Positions 41,890 through 50,453 of a stretch of 59,859 nucleotides of DNA are shown piece by piece. How positions within the stretch are numbered: position 1 is the stretch's first letter; every line of letters begins with the position of its first letter. Position numbers and translations under genes: made by a program. The notes beneath the pieces were generated by a model. That model worked only from the letters and a program-made list of their open reading frames with translations, ran no database searches and was not told where the DNA came from. This DNA comes from an uncultured Bacteroidales bacterium (lineage in GTDB: Bacteria; Bacteroidota; Bacteroidia; Bacteroidales; Paludibacteraceae), in the NCBI GenBank assembly GCA_900542355.1, contig UQNE01000016.1, positions 1 through 59,859 on the forward strand, given 5' to 3'.

Positions 41890-44304
41890 ATGTTTGAATC
41901 TTTCGACGACTTCGACCAACTATACCGGGCGGTATCACACGACCGTACAATTACCGGCGCAGGCTCTGCAACGGCAAACCGTTTTCCGGTGCGCTTTGTT
42001 TTGTTCGACAACTTTAGGGATTGCTGTGACTTTGTAGAAAAATTGATGCAATGGGGCGATATCCAAATTCAGCATATTAAGGATTGGATGGATCCCGAAT
42101 ATCCCGACAGCCTGCTTACTCACAAACGCTTGGCCGATCGAATCAAAGATCTGATTAAGAACCGCCCCACTGAATACCGGGTTGTTATGCCGTTTTCAGA
42201 ATTAGCACGATTCTATAACAATAGACTGGAAGCCGCTGAGTTTAATACTTTGATAAATACTATCAAAGGGTTTGAATCTTCGGCTGAAGGATATACCTCT
42301 CGGCAGCGTATATACATCCCTATAGTCGGATTAGAAGGTAAGATGGAGCATTTCAGAGAAGATTCTCAATCGTTCATCTGGTATTATCACAATCCGGAAC
42401 ACCCAATGGATTATCGCCTTATCCTTGCCGACAAGACTACTTATGGAGTTCAAGGCTTGGATGGTAAATATAGTATCGCCGATACCGTTACCAAATGGCT
42501 TGGCTGTTGGAAATATCCGGAGTTGCGAGATAACATCATTTGCACTTCACACGCTGTATTCTCTCACGCCAACTATGCTCAGCCGGACAATGCATTCTCC
42601 TATTGCGTATGTGCTAATGCGTACGAGTTCTTGACAAAAGGTCTAAAACTCGATGTGGACTGTATCGATTATCAAGAGGAGGAAAGCATATATTGGGAGA
42701 TGCTTGCTAAGAAAATCAACATCTCCCACTTCAAGTTTGAGCAGTTCTTCAATGAACAGTTTGGTATTCATAACTTGGCGGACTGCACCGTTTTCTTCAA
42801 ACAATGGTTTGAGCATAAGGAGACATTTATGCGGTGGTTGCTTGCTAAATACTACATGCATAAATTCTGCAATCAGGGATATATCTGCCGTGTGCTCCAA
42901 CACATGGAATCCTATACCGATACTGCATTGGCTCAGAATTTGGCTCGTAGTATATTTAGTCTTGACAATCCGGCTCAGTATTTGGAGCAACGAGAGATAG
43001 GTTTGCGCATTGCATCGGAGAATGGCGTAGAATTGCCGATTGATACGCAACGGCAGGTAGTCGCGCAAATCCGACAGGTAGCGAATGAAAAGGGGATTCT
43101 GTCTGCCATTATCTACCTAGGTACGCACAGCTACGAAGAGCGTCGATTGGTAATTGATTGGTACAAATCCGGTAAAATAGACAAAGAGCAACTGAGCAGA
43201 CTTTATCCTGACCTATACTACTATTTGGGTAAAACGGTCGCAAATACGGAAGAAGTATGGGTTCTTGACTATATAGATGCGTACAAAGAAGCAAAAGTAG
43301 CCAATACCTACACTGATATCATTAAACGGTATATCGCAGAGAAAAATGCAAATGCAGCAGCCCACTTCAAATGGTCGAACAAGTTTGATCACACGCGTAC
43401 TCTTCTGAACAATAGAACTGATATCCAACACTATTTTTGGATAGATGGATTAGGTCTCGACTGGCTGCCATTCATCGAGCAGATTGTGAAGGAGATGGAG
43501 CCGGAAGGCTATTATGTAAACAAAGCATATATTGCTTCTGCTTTGCTTCCGACACGAACCGATATTAACCGTGACGACATAGTAAAACTATCTAATGGAT
43601 TGGGGTTTGATAAAATTGGAGACTTAGACGAGGTCGCTCATTCACACCGCACTTATCCCGACTTTATTATTGATGATTTGGTTATGATGCGTCGTGAGTT
43701 GAAGAATATGCTTAAAGCGCATGCCGGTGAGAAAGTGGCTATTGTATCAGATCATGGCATAACCTATCTTTCACAACTTTGCGATGGATACAATCTTAAG
43801 GGCTTTAAGTCGGATCATTGGGGGCGCATTATGGAATACTCTGGAAAGGGGATACCGGTTTCTGATGATAAGTATATTGTGCTGGACGACAAAAAGACGG
43901 TATGCTCACTTCGTCATGAGTCTTTGGCGGGAAAAGTTCCGGATGGTATGGGGGCTCACGGAGGAGCCACTCCGGAAGAGGAACTGGTACCAATCATTAT
44001 CATATCTTCTGAAAAGCAGATAGCCACTTGGACGGCAGTGCAAAAGTCGTTCGATATAGAAGAAGCCAATCCGGTATTTGTGGTGGATATTTATGGCCTG
44101 TCGGAGAACGATGTTCCCATAGTGGAGTATAATGGCAGATCCTATGAGATGACAAATAAGGGTACTACTTTCTTTTCCGACCGTATGGAGTTGACAGCAA
44201 AAGTAGAGAAAGTAACTCTGCGTATAGGGCAACAGACGAAAGATTTTACAATTAACATCAAAATGGCCGTACAGGAAGAAGACCTATTCGGCGGAATGCT
44301 ATGA
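41890..44304 (+). CDS. pglZ: PglZ: alkaline-phosphatase-superfamily protein of BREX
   Basis: 804 residues, usual for the family. The phosphatase-like core is in the second half: YFWIDGLGLDW (D519 region), IVSDHGITYLS (618-628) and the last metal motif GAHGGATPEEELVPIIII (H690). These are the metal-binding points of the superfamily. PglZ is shared by all BREX types; its reaction is unknown. It overlaps brxL by 4 bp (ATGA). Confidence 0.93.
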   Translation: MFESFDDFDQLYRAVSHDRTITGAGSATANRFPVRFVLFDNFRDCCDFVEKLMQWGDIQIQHIKDWMDPEYPDSLLTHKRLADRIKDLIKNRPTEYRVVMPFSELARFYNNRLEAAEFNTLINTIKGFESSAEGYTSRQRIYIPIVGLEGKMEHFREDSQSFIWYYHNPEHPMDYRLILADKTTYGVQGLDGKYSIADTVTKWLGCWKYPELRDNIICTSHAVFSHANYAQPDNAFSYCVCANAYEFLTKGLKLDVDCIDYQEEESIYWEMLAKKINISHFKFEQFFNEQFGIHNLADCTVFFKQWFEHKETFMRWLLAKYYMHKFCNQGYICRVLQHMESYTDTALAQNLARSIFSLDNPAQYLEQREIGLRIASENGVELPIDTQRQVVAQIRQVANEKGILSAIIYLGTHSYEERRLVIDWYKSGKIDKEQLSRLYPDLYYYLGKTVANTEEVWVLDYIDAYKEAKVANTYTDIIKRYIAEKNANAAAHFKWSNKFDHTRTLLNNRTDIQHYFWIDGLGLDWLPFIEQIVKEMEPEGYYVNKAYIASALLPTRTDINRDDIVKLSNGLGFDKIGDLDEVAHSHRTYPDFIIDDLVMMRRELKNMLKAHAGEKVAIVSDHGITYLSQLCDGYNLKGFKSDHWGRIMEYSGKGIPVSDDKYIVLDDKKTVCSLRHESLAGKVPDGMGAHGGATPEEELVPIIIISSEKQIATWTAVQKSFDIEEANPVFVVDIYGLSENDVPIVEYNGRSYEMTNKGTTFFSDRMELTAKVEKVTLRIGQQTKDFTINIKMAVQEEDLFGGML

Positions 44305-45725
44305 GAACAGCGATAACAGAAAAAGTACAGACTTATCTGGGACAGCAGGCTATTTACAAAGACAGTTCCACTACGGGTAACATCTTTGCCGGTCGTAACT
44401 TACCTTCTTTTGTCAAGGATTATCTGCTCAAGCGCTTTGCGCGTGGAGAGAAAATAGATCGTGCAGGTATAACAAACTTCCTTAATACTGTTATGCCTAC
44501 TGGCGATATCCGTAGCCGTTTGATAGATGGACAAGCATTAACCTTGCTGACACGCTTTACTGTCAATATAGACCTTCTCCATAGTGTACGCCGCTTTGGC
44601 ATAATCGATTTGGGTATCAAGGATAATGAAGGTATTATACCGGACTATCTGGCAAGCAAATACCCCGAAGATCTTCATAATGGAGAAATGTGGGGCATTA
44701 TCAAGATTTGTCTTACTATGGACGAGGATGGAAAGAAGAGCCATGTAGAAATGGTTGATTTCAAGCCTTTTAAGCCATACGCTTCGGTAGATATCAGTTT
44801 CATTCAAAATGTTCGTCGCAACTTTACGATAGACGAGTGGTTGGATCTCGTGATCTCTGCTATGGAATACGAACCGGATGCATTTGCAAACTTCCATCAA
44901 AAATTAGAGTTCGTTACTCGACTTCTTCTTTTTGTAGAGCCTCGTATGAATGTGATTGAGTTAGCACCAAAGGGGACGGGTAAGTCGTATGTATTCAACA
45001 ATATCAGTAAGTATGGATGGCTTGTGGGTGGAGGTAAGATAACTCGTGCCTCTCTTTTCTATGACAAGAATAAGAAGCAAAAAGGCATATTAGGAAATCA
45101 TGACTTTTGTGCTTTCGATGAAATTCAGACTATCGAATTCCAAGAACCTGCTGAATTGCAAGGGGCTTTGAAATCATATTTGGAGCAAGGTAAGTGTACG
45201 GTTGGCAATGTGGCTTTCACCTCTGAGTGTGGCTTGATGCTAATGGGCAATATCGGACTTACTGACGATCGTCGTCCGCGCTCCAATCGCTATTTTGATG
45301 AACTGCCGGATAATTTCAGAGAGTCTGCTCTACTTGATCGTTTCCATTGTTTCATCGAGGGGTGGTATCTGCCTAGTATCCAAAAGAATATGATATACAA
45401 AGGCTGGACAATGAATATGGAGTATTTCTCTGAGATCATGCATAGTATGCGCGTCCAAAACTCATACGCAGAATTGTTTGACGAACTTATTGACTACGAT
45501 CGCACCGCTAATATGCGAGATTTTACGGCAGTAAAGCATATTGCTGTTGCATATATGAAGTTGCTATTTCCGCATTGGACCACTGTGGACGAGGTAAATA
45601 GAGACGAATTTGACGAATATTGCCTACAACCGGCCATCCGCCGTCGAGGCATTATCAGGGAGCAACTGCACCTGATTGACCCGGAATATAAACCCGCAAT
45701 GCCTGCTATTTGGGTGAAAAGATAA
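44301..45725 (+). CDS. brxL: BrxL: AAA+ protein of BREX, without the usual Lon-like C-terminus
   Basis: 474 residues. The N-terminal DNA-binding-like part (1-200) is followed by an AAA+ core with Walker A APKGTGKS (222-229), Walker B FCAFDEIQ (269-276), a sensor region GNIGLTDDRRPRSNRYFDELP and ALLDRFHCFIEGW. Type 1 BrxL proteins are about 680 residues and end in a Lon-protease-like domain with a Ser-Lys pair; here the protein ends soon after the AAA+ lid (KPAMPAIWVKR), and no such domain is visible downstream in any frame. Last gene of the operon; the convergent rluD ends 111 bp away. Confidence 0.88.
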   Translation: MRTAITEKVQTYLGQQAIYKDSSTTGNIFAGRNLPSFVKDYLLKRFARGEKIDRAGITNFLNTVMPTGDIRSRLIDGQALTLLTRFTVNIDLLHSVRRFGIIDLGIKDNEGIIPDYLASKYPEDLHNGEMWGIIKICLTMDEDGKKSHVEMVDFKPFKPYASVDISFIQNVRRNFTIDEWLDLVISAMEYEPDAFANFHQKLEFVTRLLLFVEPRMNVIELAPKGTGKSYVFNNISKYGWLVGGGKITRASLFYDKNKKQKGILGNHDFCAFDEIQTIEFQEPAELQGALKSYLEQGKCTVGNVAFTSECGLMLMGNIGLTDDRRPRSNRYFDELPDNFRESALLDRFHCFIEGWYLPSIQKNMIYKGWTMNMEYFSEIMHSMRVQNSYAELFDELIDYDRTANMRDFTAVKHIAVAYMKLLFPHWTTVDEVNRDEFDEYCLQPAIRRRGIIREQLHLIDPEYKPAMPAIWVKR

Positions 45726-45836
45726 TAGGATACATTTGTTCCGACAATCCACTTTGCCAACTGGAATATGATTTGAATATGGTTTAGTGCGTTTGGCTGT
45801 GTTATCGGGTTTAAGTGGCGATGGATAGCGGAATTA

Positions 45837-46901
45837 TTAGCAGAGGGTGTTGGGTTCGTAGTGGCGCCATTTGTCGATGAGGCGGGTCATATCGTCGGAC
45901 CAGAGGCTATCGAAGAACATCCGTTCGCCCGTACGAGGATGGGTGAAGCCCAGGGTCTTGGCATGGAGTACCTGACGCGGGCATAGGTCGAAGCAGTTTT
46001 GTATGTATTGGCGATACTTCTGCGTGCGCAGACCTTTGAGAATCTCCATTCCGCCGTATTTCTCATCGGCGAAGAGGGGATGGCCGATATGCTTCATGTG
46101 GACGCGTATCTGGTGGGTGCGCCCCGTCTCGAGGCGGCATTCGACGAGAGTAACATAGGGGTAACGCTCTAAGACACGCCAGTGGGTAATTGCCTCTTTG
46201 GCGTTGGGGTTGTCCTCGATATTCCACACCTTATATATAGTACGGTCGCGGTTATCGCGTGCCAATGCGCCTTCGATGGTGCCGCTATCTTCGGCAAAAG
46301 TGCCCCACACCAATGCGTTGTAGGTGCGCTCGGTGGTATGCTCGAAGAACTGGTGCGCTAGATTGGCTTTTGCTTCGGGGGTCTTGGCGATGAGGAGCAG
46401 TCCGCTGGTATCTTTGTCGATACGATGTACGAGTCCGATACTCGGGTCGTTCATATCGAGAGGCGTCTGTCCGTTGGCTTTTGCCGACTCGGCGAAATAG
46501 TATGCCAAGGCATTGAGCAGGGTATGCTCGTAGTTGCCGTGCCCGGGATGCACAACAAGACCTGCGGGTTTGTTGACAACGAGCAAGTCGGCATCCTCAT
46601 AGACGATATTGAGGGGGATATTCTCGGGCCGGATAGAGTAGTCGTGCGGTTTGTGGTCGAGCAGGACTTGCACAATATCGAGCGGCTTGACCTTGTAGTT
46701 GCTTGCTACGGGTTTGCCATTCGCCCACACATTGCCTGCCTCAGCGGCGTTTTGGATACGATTGCGAGAAGTACCCGGCATGTGTTCGCTAAGGTACTTA
46801 TCGATACGCTGAGGGGTTTGGCCTTTGTCCACTTGGCACCGCCAACGCTCGAAGACTTCTTCCTCGTCGTCGGAGAATGATTGGTACTGCTCGTCTGCCA
46901 T
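45837..46901 (-). CDS. rluD: RluD-family ribosomal large-subunit pseudouridine synthase
   Basis: 354 residues from ATG 46901. An S4 RNA-binding domain (about 25-85, RIDKYLSEHMPGTSRNRIQNAAEAGNVWANG) precedes the catalytic domain with the Asp in VHRIDKDTSGLLL, the KPAGLVVHPGHG motif and LETGRTHQIRVHM. It makes pseudouridines in 23S rRNA helix 69. An extended frame to 47000 overlaps the PASTA gene and is not conserved. It is transcribed after the PASTA gene, 43 bp away. Confidence 0.93.
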   Translation of the reverse strand: MADEQYQSFSDDEEEVFERWRCQVDKGQTPQRIDKYLSEHMPGTSRNRIQNAAEAGNVWANGKPVASNYKVKPLDIVQVLLDHKPHDYSIRPENIPLNIVYEDADLLVVNKPAGLVVHPGHGNYEHTLLNALAYYFAESAKANGQTPLDMNDPSIGLVHRIDKDTSGLLLIAKTPEAKANLAHQFFEHTTERTYNALVWGTFAEDSGTIEGALARDNRDRTIYKVWNIEDNPNAKEAITHWRVLERYPYVTLVECRLETGRTHQIRVHMKHIGHPLFADEKYGGMEILKGLRTQKYRQYIQNCFDLCPRQVLHAKTLGFTHPRTGERMFFDSLWSDDMTRLIDKWRHYEPNTLC

Positions 46902-46944
46902 AGTCTTGGTATCTGCCCGGGGTGTATTGTTTGCAGAAAGATGA

Positions 46945-47766
46945 TTAGAAGAACTCCTCTTCGCCCTCTTGGTTGTGGGAAGTAAGTGCTTTCTCGACAT
47001 CTACAGAGAGTTTGAGATTGACCATCGAGCCTTCGAGCAGTTGCTCGCCTTGGTTGGGGCTTTGGAAATAAACGACTGCTTCGGCTTGTTTCTCCGGCTC
47101 GGGTTCGTCGTATTCGACAGTGCCTACGGTGAGGCGTTTGCTAAGGAGAAGGGAGCGGGCATTGGTGAGCGTCATACCGATAACGGTAGGTACATCGACC
47201 ATCTCGGTGCCTTTGCCGAAACCGACAACGAGGGTAACGAGCGAACCTTCGTCTATGCGTTCGCCCGGGGCGAGGGGACGGCCATCTTTTTTGACATCGA
47301 GCACCAGGTCTTTGTACTCCGACGGCTCGTACTCGTATTCATCGCTCACGCGTATTCCGACGGAGCGGAGAGTGGTTTCTGCCTGTCGATAACTCATATC
47401 GCGCAAGTCAGGCAACGCTACTTGCCGCCTATTGTGTGCGTTCATCACGACATACATCGTGCGGTTGTGTTTGGCGTGGCTGAATGCGGGTGGTATCTGC
47501 TCAACAATCGTTCCGAGAGGAGCATCGTTGGAATAGGTGGAATCGACCACCTCGATAGTCATTCCGACGGCGGTAACTTGCGGTTGTGCCTCCTCCATAT
47601 AGAGACCTACGACATTAGGTACCTCTACTTCGACACCATGCTGCGTGTAATGACGCAACCAAAAGAATAGAATCGTCAGCAGAATGACGACTATCAAAAT
47701 CGCTAATAGTATGTTCCACACCACAAATTGGGTGGATTTTGACTTGAAAAATGCCTTAAACCCCAT
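46945..47766 (-). CDS. PASTA-domain membrane protein
   Basis: 273 residues. One membrane helix (about 14-38) precedes three PASTA repeats: VEVPNVVGLYMEEAQPQV (about 45-110), VALPDLRDMSYRQAETTL (115-180) and VDVPTVIGMTLTNARSLL (190-258). There is no kinase or transpeptidase domain. PASTA repeats bind peptidoglycan fragments in kinases and PBPs; in Bacteroidota this short protein is usually next to rluD, as here. The last residues are acidic. Confidence 0.93.
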   Translation of the reverse strand: MGFKAFFKSKSTQFVVWNILLAILIVVILLTILFFWLRHYTQHGVEVEVPNVVGLYMEEAQPQVTAVGMTIEVVDSTYSNDAPLGTIVEQIPPAFSHAKHNRTMYVVMNAHNRRQVALPDLRDMSYRQAETTLRSVGIRVSDEYEYEPSEYKDLVLDVKKDGRPLAPGERIDEGSLVTLVVGFGKGTEMVDVPTVIGMTLTNARSLLLSKRLTVGTVEYDEPEPEKQAEAVVYFQSPNQGEQLLEGSMVNLKLSVDVEKALTSHNQEGEEEFF

Positions 47767-47786
47767 AAAAATCGATATTTATCGTG

Positions 47787-47818
47787 CAAAATTACGATTT
47801 TTTTTGGATATGTGCAAA
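47787..47818 (-). promoter_or_regulatory. Promoter for the PASTA-rluD unit (minus strand)
   Basis: On the minus strand TTTG (47815-47818), 20 bp, TAATTTTG (47787-47794), 21 bp before the start codon. It overlaps the plus-strand promoter by 16 bp. Confidence 0.75.
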
Positions 47819-47834
47819 AAACATACTAATTTTG
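47803..47834 (+). promoter_or_regulatory. Promoter for the small lipoprotein gene
   Basis: TTTG (47803-47806), 20 bp, TAATTTTG (47827-47834). Confidence 0.75.
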
Positions 47835-47886
47835 CACCCGATTTCCGAAATAACTCGGGGTCTAACATTTTTAATGCATTAAAGTC

Positions 47887-48087
47887 ATGAAGAAAGTTCT
47901 TCTTATCGCTGCTGTTGCGCTGTGCGCAATGAGCTGTGGCAACAAAAACGCAAAGTGTGAAAGTTCGTGCTGCGATTCTACCGCTGCTGCTACTGAAGAG
48001 GTAGTTGTAGTGGAGGAAGAGGCTGCTGCGGACACCACCGCTGCTGAGGTTGTTGAGGAAGTTGCTGCTGAGACCGTTGCTGAGTAA
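47887..48087 (+). CDS. Small acidic lipoprotein
   Basis: 66 residues. A lipoprotein signal ends in LCAMSC (Cys at 17), followed by three more Cys (GNKNAKCESSCCDS) and then a low-complexity tail of Glu, Val and Ala (EEVVVVEEEAAADTTAAEVVEEVAAE). It would be an anchored, strongly negative peptide. No family is recognised. It has its own promoter and terminator, which supports it as a real and probably well-expressed gene. Confidence 0.75.
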   Translation: MKKVLLIAAVALCAMSCGNKNAKCESSCCDSTAAATEEVVVVEEEAAADTTAAEVVEEVAAETVAE

Positions 48088-48111
48088 TTCAGTTAGGTTG
48101 TTAAGGTACAA

Positions 48112-48150
48112 CTAAAAGAGGCTGTTGACGATAGTCAGCGGCTTTTTTTA
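48112..48150 (+). terminator. Terminator of the small lipoprotein gene
   Basis: GCTG(TT)GAC and GTCAGC pair with a two-base bulge around GATA, followed by GGCTTTTTTT. Confidence 0.65.
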
Positions 48151-48237
48151 TGCATAAACGGGTTTATATGCAGCGGGTTTGGGTGTGCGCATAGTGCGCA
48201 AAAATTGCCGATGTTGGTGTCTAAGTAGGCGGTAAAG

Positions 48238-48268
48238 TTGCATATCTGATATATTTTGTGTAACTTTG
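48238..48268 (+). promoter_or_regulatory. Promoter for dacB
   Basis: TTG (48238-48240), 20 bp, TAACTTTG (48261-48268), 17 bp before the start codon. Confidence 0.7.
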
Positions 48269-48285
48269 CGCGTTTTTAGGTAACT

Positions 48286-49665
48286 ATGTTTGGACTGATT
48301 TCGATATTACTATCTATAAGTTTGCTTACCGAAAATCCGATTACGGGTAAGGCAAACATCAGTGTAAGGGTGGAGAATATGACGACGGGGCGTGTGATAG
48401 AGGCGCACCGTGTGGATCATGTGGTGCCGCCTGCGTCGGTGATGAAACTGCTGACGACGGGGGCTGCGATAGAGACACTTGGGGCTGATTTCAGGTTCGC
48501 TACCACGCTTGAATATATGGGTACGATAAGCAATGGAGTGCTATACGGCGACTTGTATATCCGCGGCGAGGGCGACCCGTCGTTGGGCGATAAGCGCAGG
48601 TCGTTTTTGCCCCGTTGGGTGCAGGCGGTGCGCAACGCAGGCATACGGCGTATAGAGGGGAGTGTGGTGGCAGATATGAGTATGTTTGACGCTGAGGCGA
48701 CCAACCCTGCGTGGCTTTGTGAGGATGCGGGCAACTACTATGCCCCCGGAGTATTTGGTATCAACTACCTTGCTAACACGATGAACATACTGCTCAAGAG
48801 CGGTCCTGTAGGGACGGTAGCGGAGATAACCCGCACCGAGCCGGCATACCCCAACTTGCAGTTTAGCAACCATATCCGCTGCACGAACATCACCTACGAC
48901 GGGGCGTTTGTGAGCGGTATGCCACTGAGCAACGAACGCTATCTGACGGGGAGTATCCCGAGCAACTTAGGTGTGTTTGGCGTAAAGGGCGATATTCCTA
49001 ACCCCGGCTTGCTGCTTGCGCAACACCTGCAACAGCAACTGATGACAGCAGGTATAGAGGTTACGCTACCTGCACATTATATAATAGACTACAATCCGCT
49101 TTTGCCGCAACGCACGGTGATCTACACGCACTACTCGGAAACGCTGGGGGCACTGATAGCGGAGACGAATATCAACAGCAATAACCTCTATGCGGAGGCT
49201 ATCTTTCGGTATCTCGGGCTGCAATATGCCACTCCGGCGACGATACATAACTCGTGCGATTTTGTGCGTGAGTTTTGGCGCAGACGAGGTGTGGATGTGA
49301 GTACGGCTCTTATCAAAGACGGTTGCGGATTAGCGCCACAAGATGCGGTGAGTGCGGATACTTTTGTGCAACTGCTCACCTATATGGCGCACAGCAAGAA
49401 TGCGGATGTATGGTTTAGGTCGCTGCCGATAAGCGGTCAGAGCGGAACGCTGAAGAGCCTGTGCAGGGGGACAGAGTTGGAAGGGCGTATCCACGCTAAG
49501 AGCGGTACTATCTCGGGGACAAAGAACTTTGCGGGGTATATCGATATGCCCAACGGCGACCGATGGGTGTTTGCTATCCTTATCAATAGTGCACCCGGAA
49601 AGGCACGCAACATACAGACGGTGATTGAGAAATACTTACTAGATCTATATAGGGCAAACAAATAG
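48286..49665 (+). CDS. dacB: D-alanyl-D-alanine carboxypeptidase/endopeptidase (PBP4 type)
   Basis: 459 residues. It cuts peptidoglycan stem peptides in the periplasm. The penicillin-binding motifs are SVMK (S51-K54), SNN in NINSNNLYAEAIF (SxN) and KSG at 405-407 (AKSGTISGTKNFAGY). The PBP4-type inserted domain lies between the first two motifs. The N-terminus (MFGLISILLSISLL) acts as a short signal. birA follows 32 bp later. Confidence 0.93.
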   Translation: MFGLISILLSISLLTENPITGKANISVRVENMTTGRVIEAHRVDHVVPPASVMKLLTTGAAIETLGADFRFATTLEYMGTISNGVLYGDLYIRGEGDPSLGDKRRSFLPRWVQAVRNAGIRRIEGSVVADMSMFDAEATNPAWLCEDAGNYYAPGVFGINYLANTMNILLKSGPVGTVAEITRTEPAYPNLQFSNHIRCTNITYDGAFVSGMPLSNERYLTGSIPSNLGVFGVKGDIPNPGLLLAQHLQQQLMTAGIEVTLPAHYIIDYNPLLPQRTVIYTHYSETLGALIAETNINSNNLYAEAIFRYLGLQYATPATIHNSCDFVREFWRRRGVDVSTALIKDGCGLAPQDAVSADTFVQLLTYMAHSKNADVWFRSLPISGQSGTLKSLCRGTELEGRIHAKSGTISGTKNFAGYIDMPNGDRWVFAILINSAPGKARNIQTVIEKYLLDLYRANK

Positions 49666-49697
49666 GGAAAAACTTATCAGATACAAGTAAACAAATA

Positions 49698-50453
49698 GTG
49701 TATATCAGAGAAACAAATAGTACGAATACGCTGTTGCGGACACAATACGGCGAGGCATTGCCCAACTTGTACACGATACGCACCGACTATCAGACGGCGG
49801 GGCGCGGGCAGGCGGGGAACGGTTGGGAGAGTGAGGACGGCAAGAACCTGCTATTCTCGACGCTGATTCGCAGCGATATTCGTCCCGCGGAGCAGTTTAG
49901 ACTGACGATGATGGTGTCGGTGGCGATGTGGGAGATGCTGTCGCAGTATCTGTCCAACGACTTGCTCACTATCAAATGGCCGAACGACATCTACTACGGG
50001 GATAAGAAATTGGCGGGGATACTGGTGGAGAACATCTTGTCGGGGGATAGGATTGCGTATTCGATAGCGGGGATAGGACTGAATGTCAATCAGTTGGAGT
50101 TTCATAGCGGTGCGCCTAACCCCATCTCTATGCAGCAGATTACGGGGAAAGCGTATGATGTAGCGGTACTGTTGAGCAGTTTTCTGAATGCGCTGCAAGT
50201 ATGCTTCGAGATACCTACGGAGGAACTAAAAGACGCCTATATGAGGCACCTCTATCGCCGCAAGGGAGCGTTTCCGTACATAGAGCGGGAGGTGAGTATT
50301 GCACCGACGATGATCGTTCGTGCCGCTGAGGCAGAGCAGGTGTTTATGGCTGAGATAGAGGATGTTACGCCGCTTGGGCAGTTGGTTCTCCGCACGGATG
50401 GGGACGAGGTACGCACTTATCATTTCAAACAAATACGCTTTGTGATAGAATGA
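49698..50453 (+). CDS. birA: Biotin-[acetyl-CoA carboxylase] ligase
   Basis: 251 residues with a GTG start at 49698; no ATG precedes the conserved ETNSTN motif (5-10). GRGQAGNGW (35-43) is the biotinyl-AMP-binding loop; IKWPNDIYYGDKKLAGILVE is the second active-site motif. There is no N-terminal helix-turn-helix, so it is a pure ligase and not a repressor. It overlaps the next gene by 4 bp. Confidence 0.94.
   Translation: MYIRETNSTNTLLRTQYGEALPNLYTIRTDYQTAGRGQAGNGWESEDGKNLLFSTLIRSDIRPAEQFRLTMMVSVAMWEMLSQYLSNDLLTIKWPNDIYYGDKKLAGILVENILSGDRIAYSIAGIGLNVNQLEFHSGAPNPISMQQITGKAYDVAVLLSSFLNALQVCFEIPTEELKDAYMRHLYRRKGAFPYIEREVSIAPTMIVRAAEAEQVFMAEIEDVTPLGQLVLRTDGDEVRTYHFKQIRFVIE

Noticed and set aside
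46969..47670. 233-codon open frame on the plus strand across the PASTA gene
   Set aside because: It is the antisense shadow of a gene with three clear PASTA repeats; its translation shows no domain and it has no promoter.
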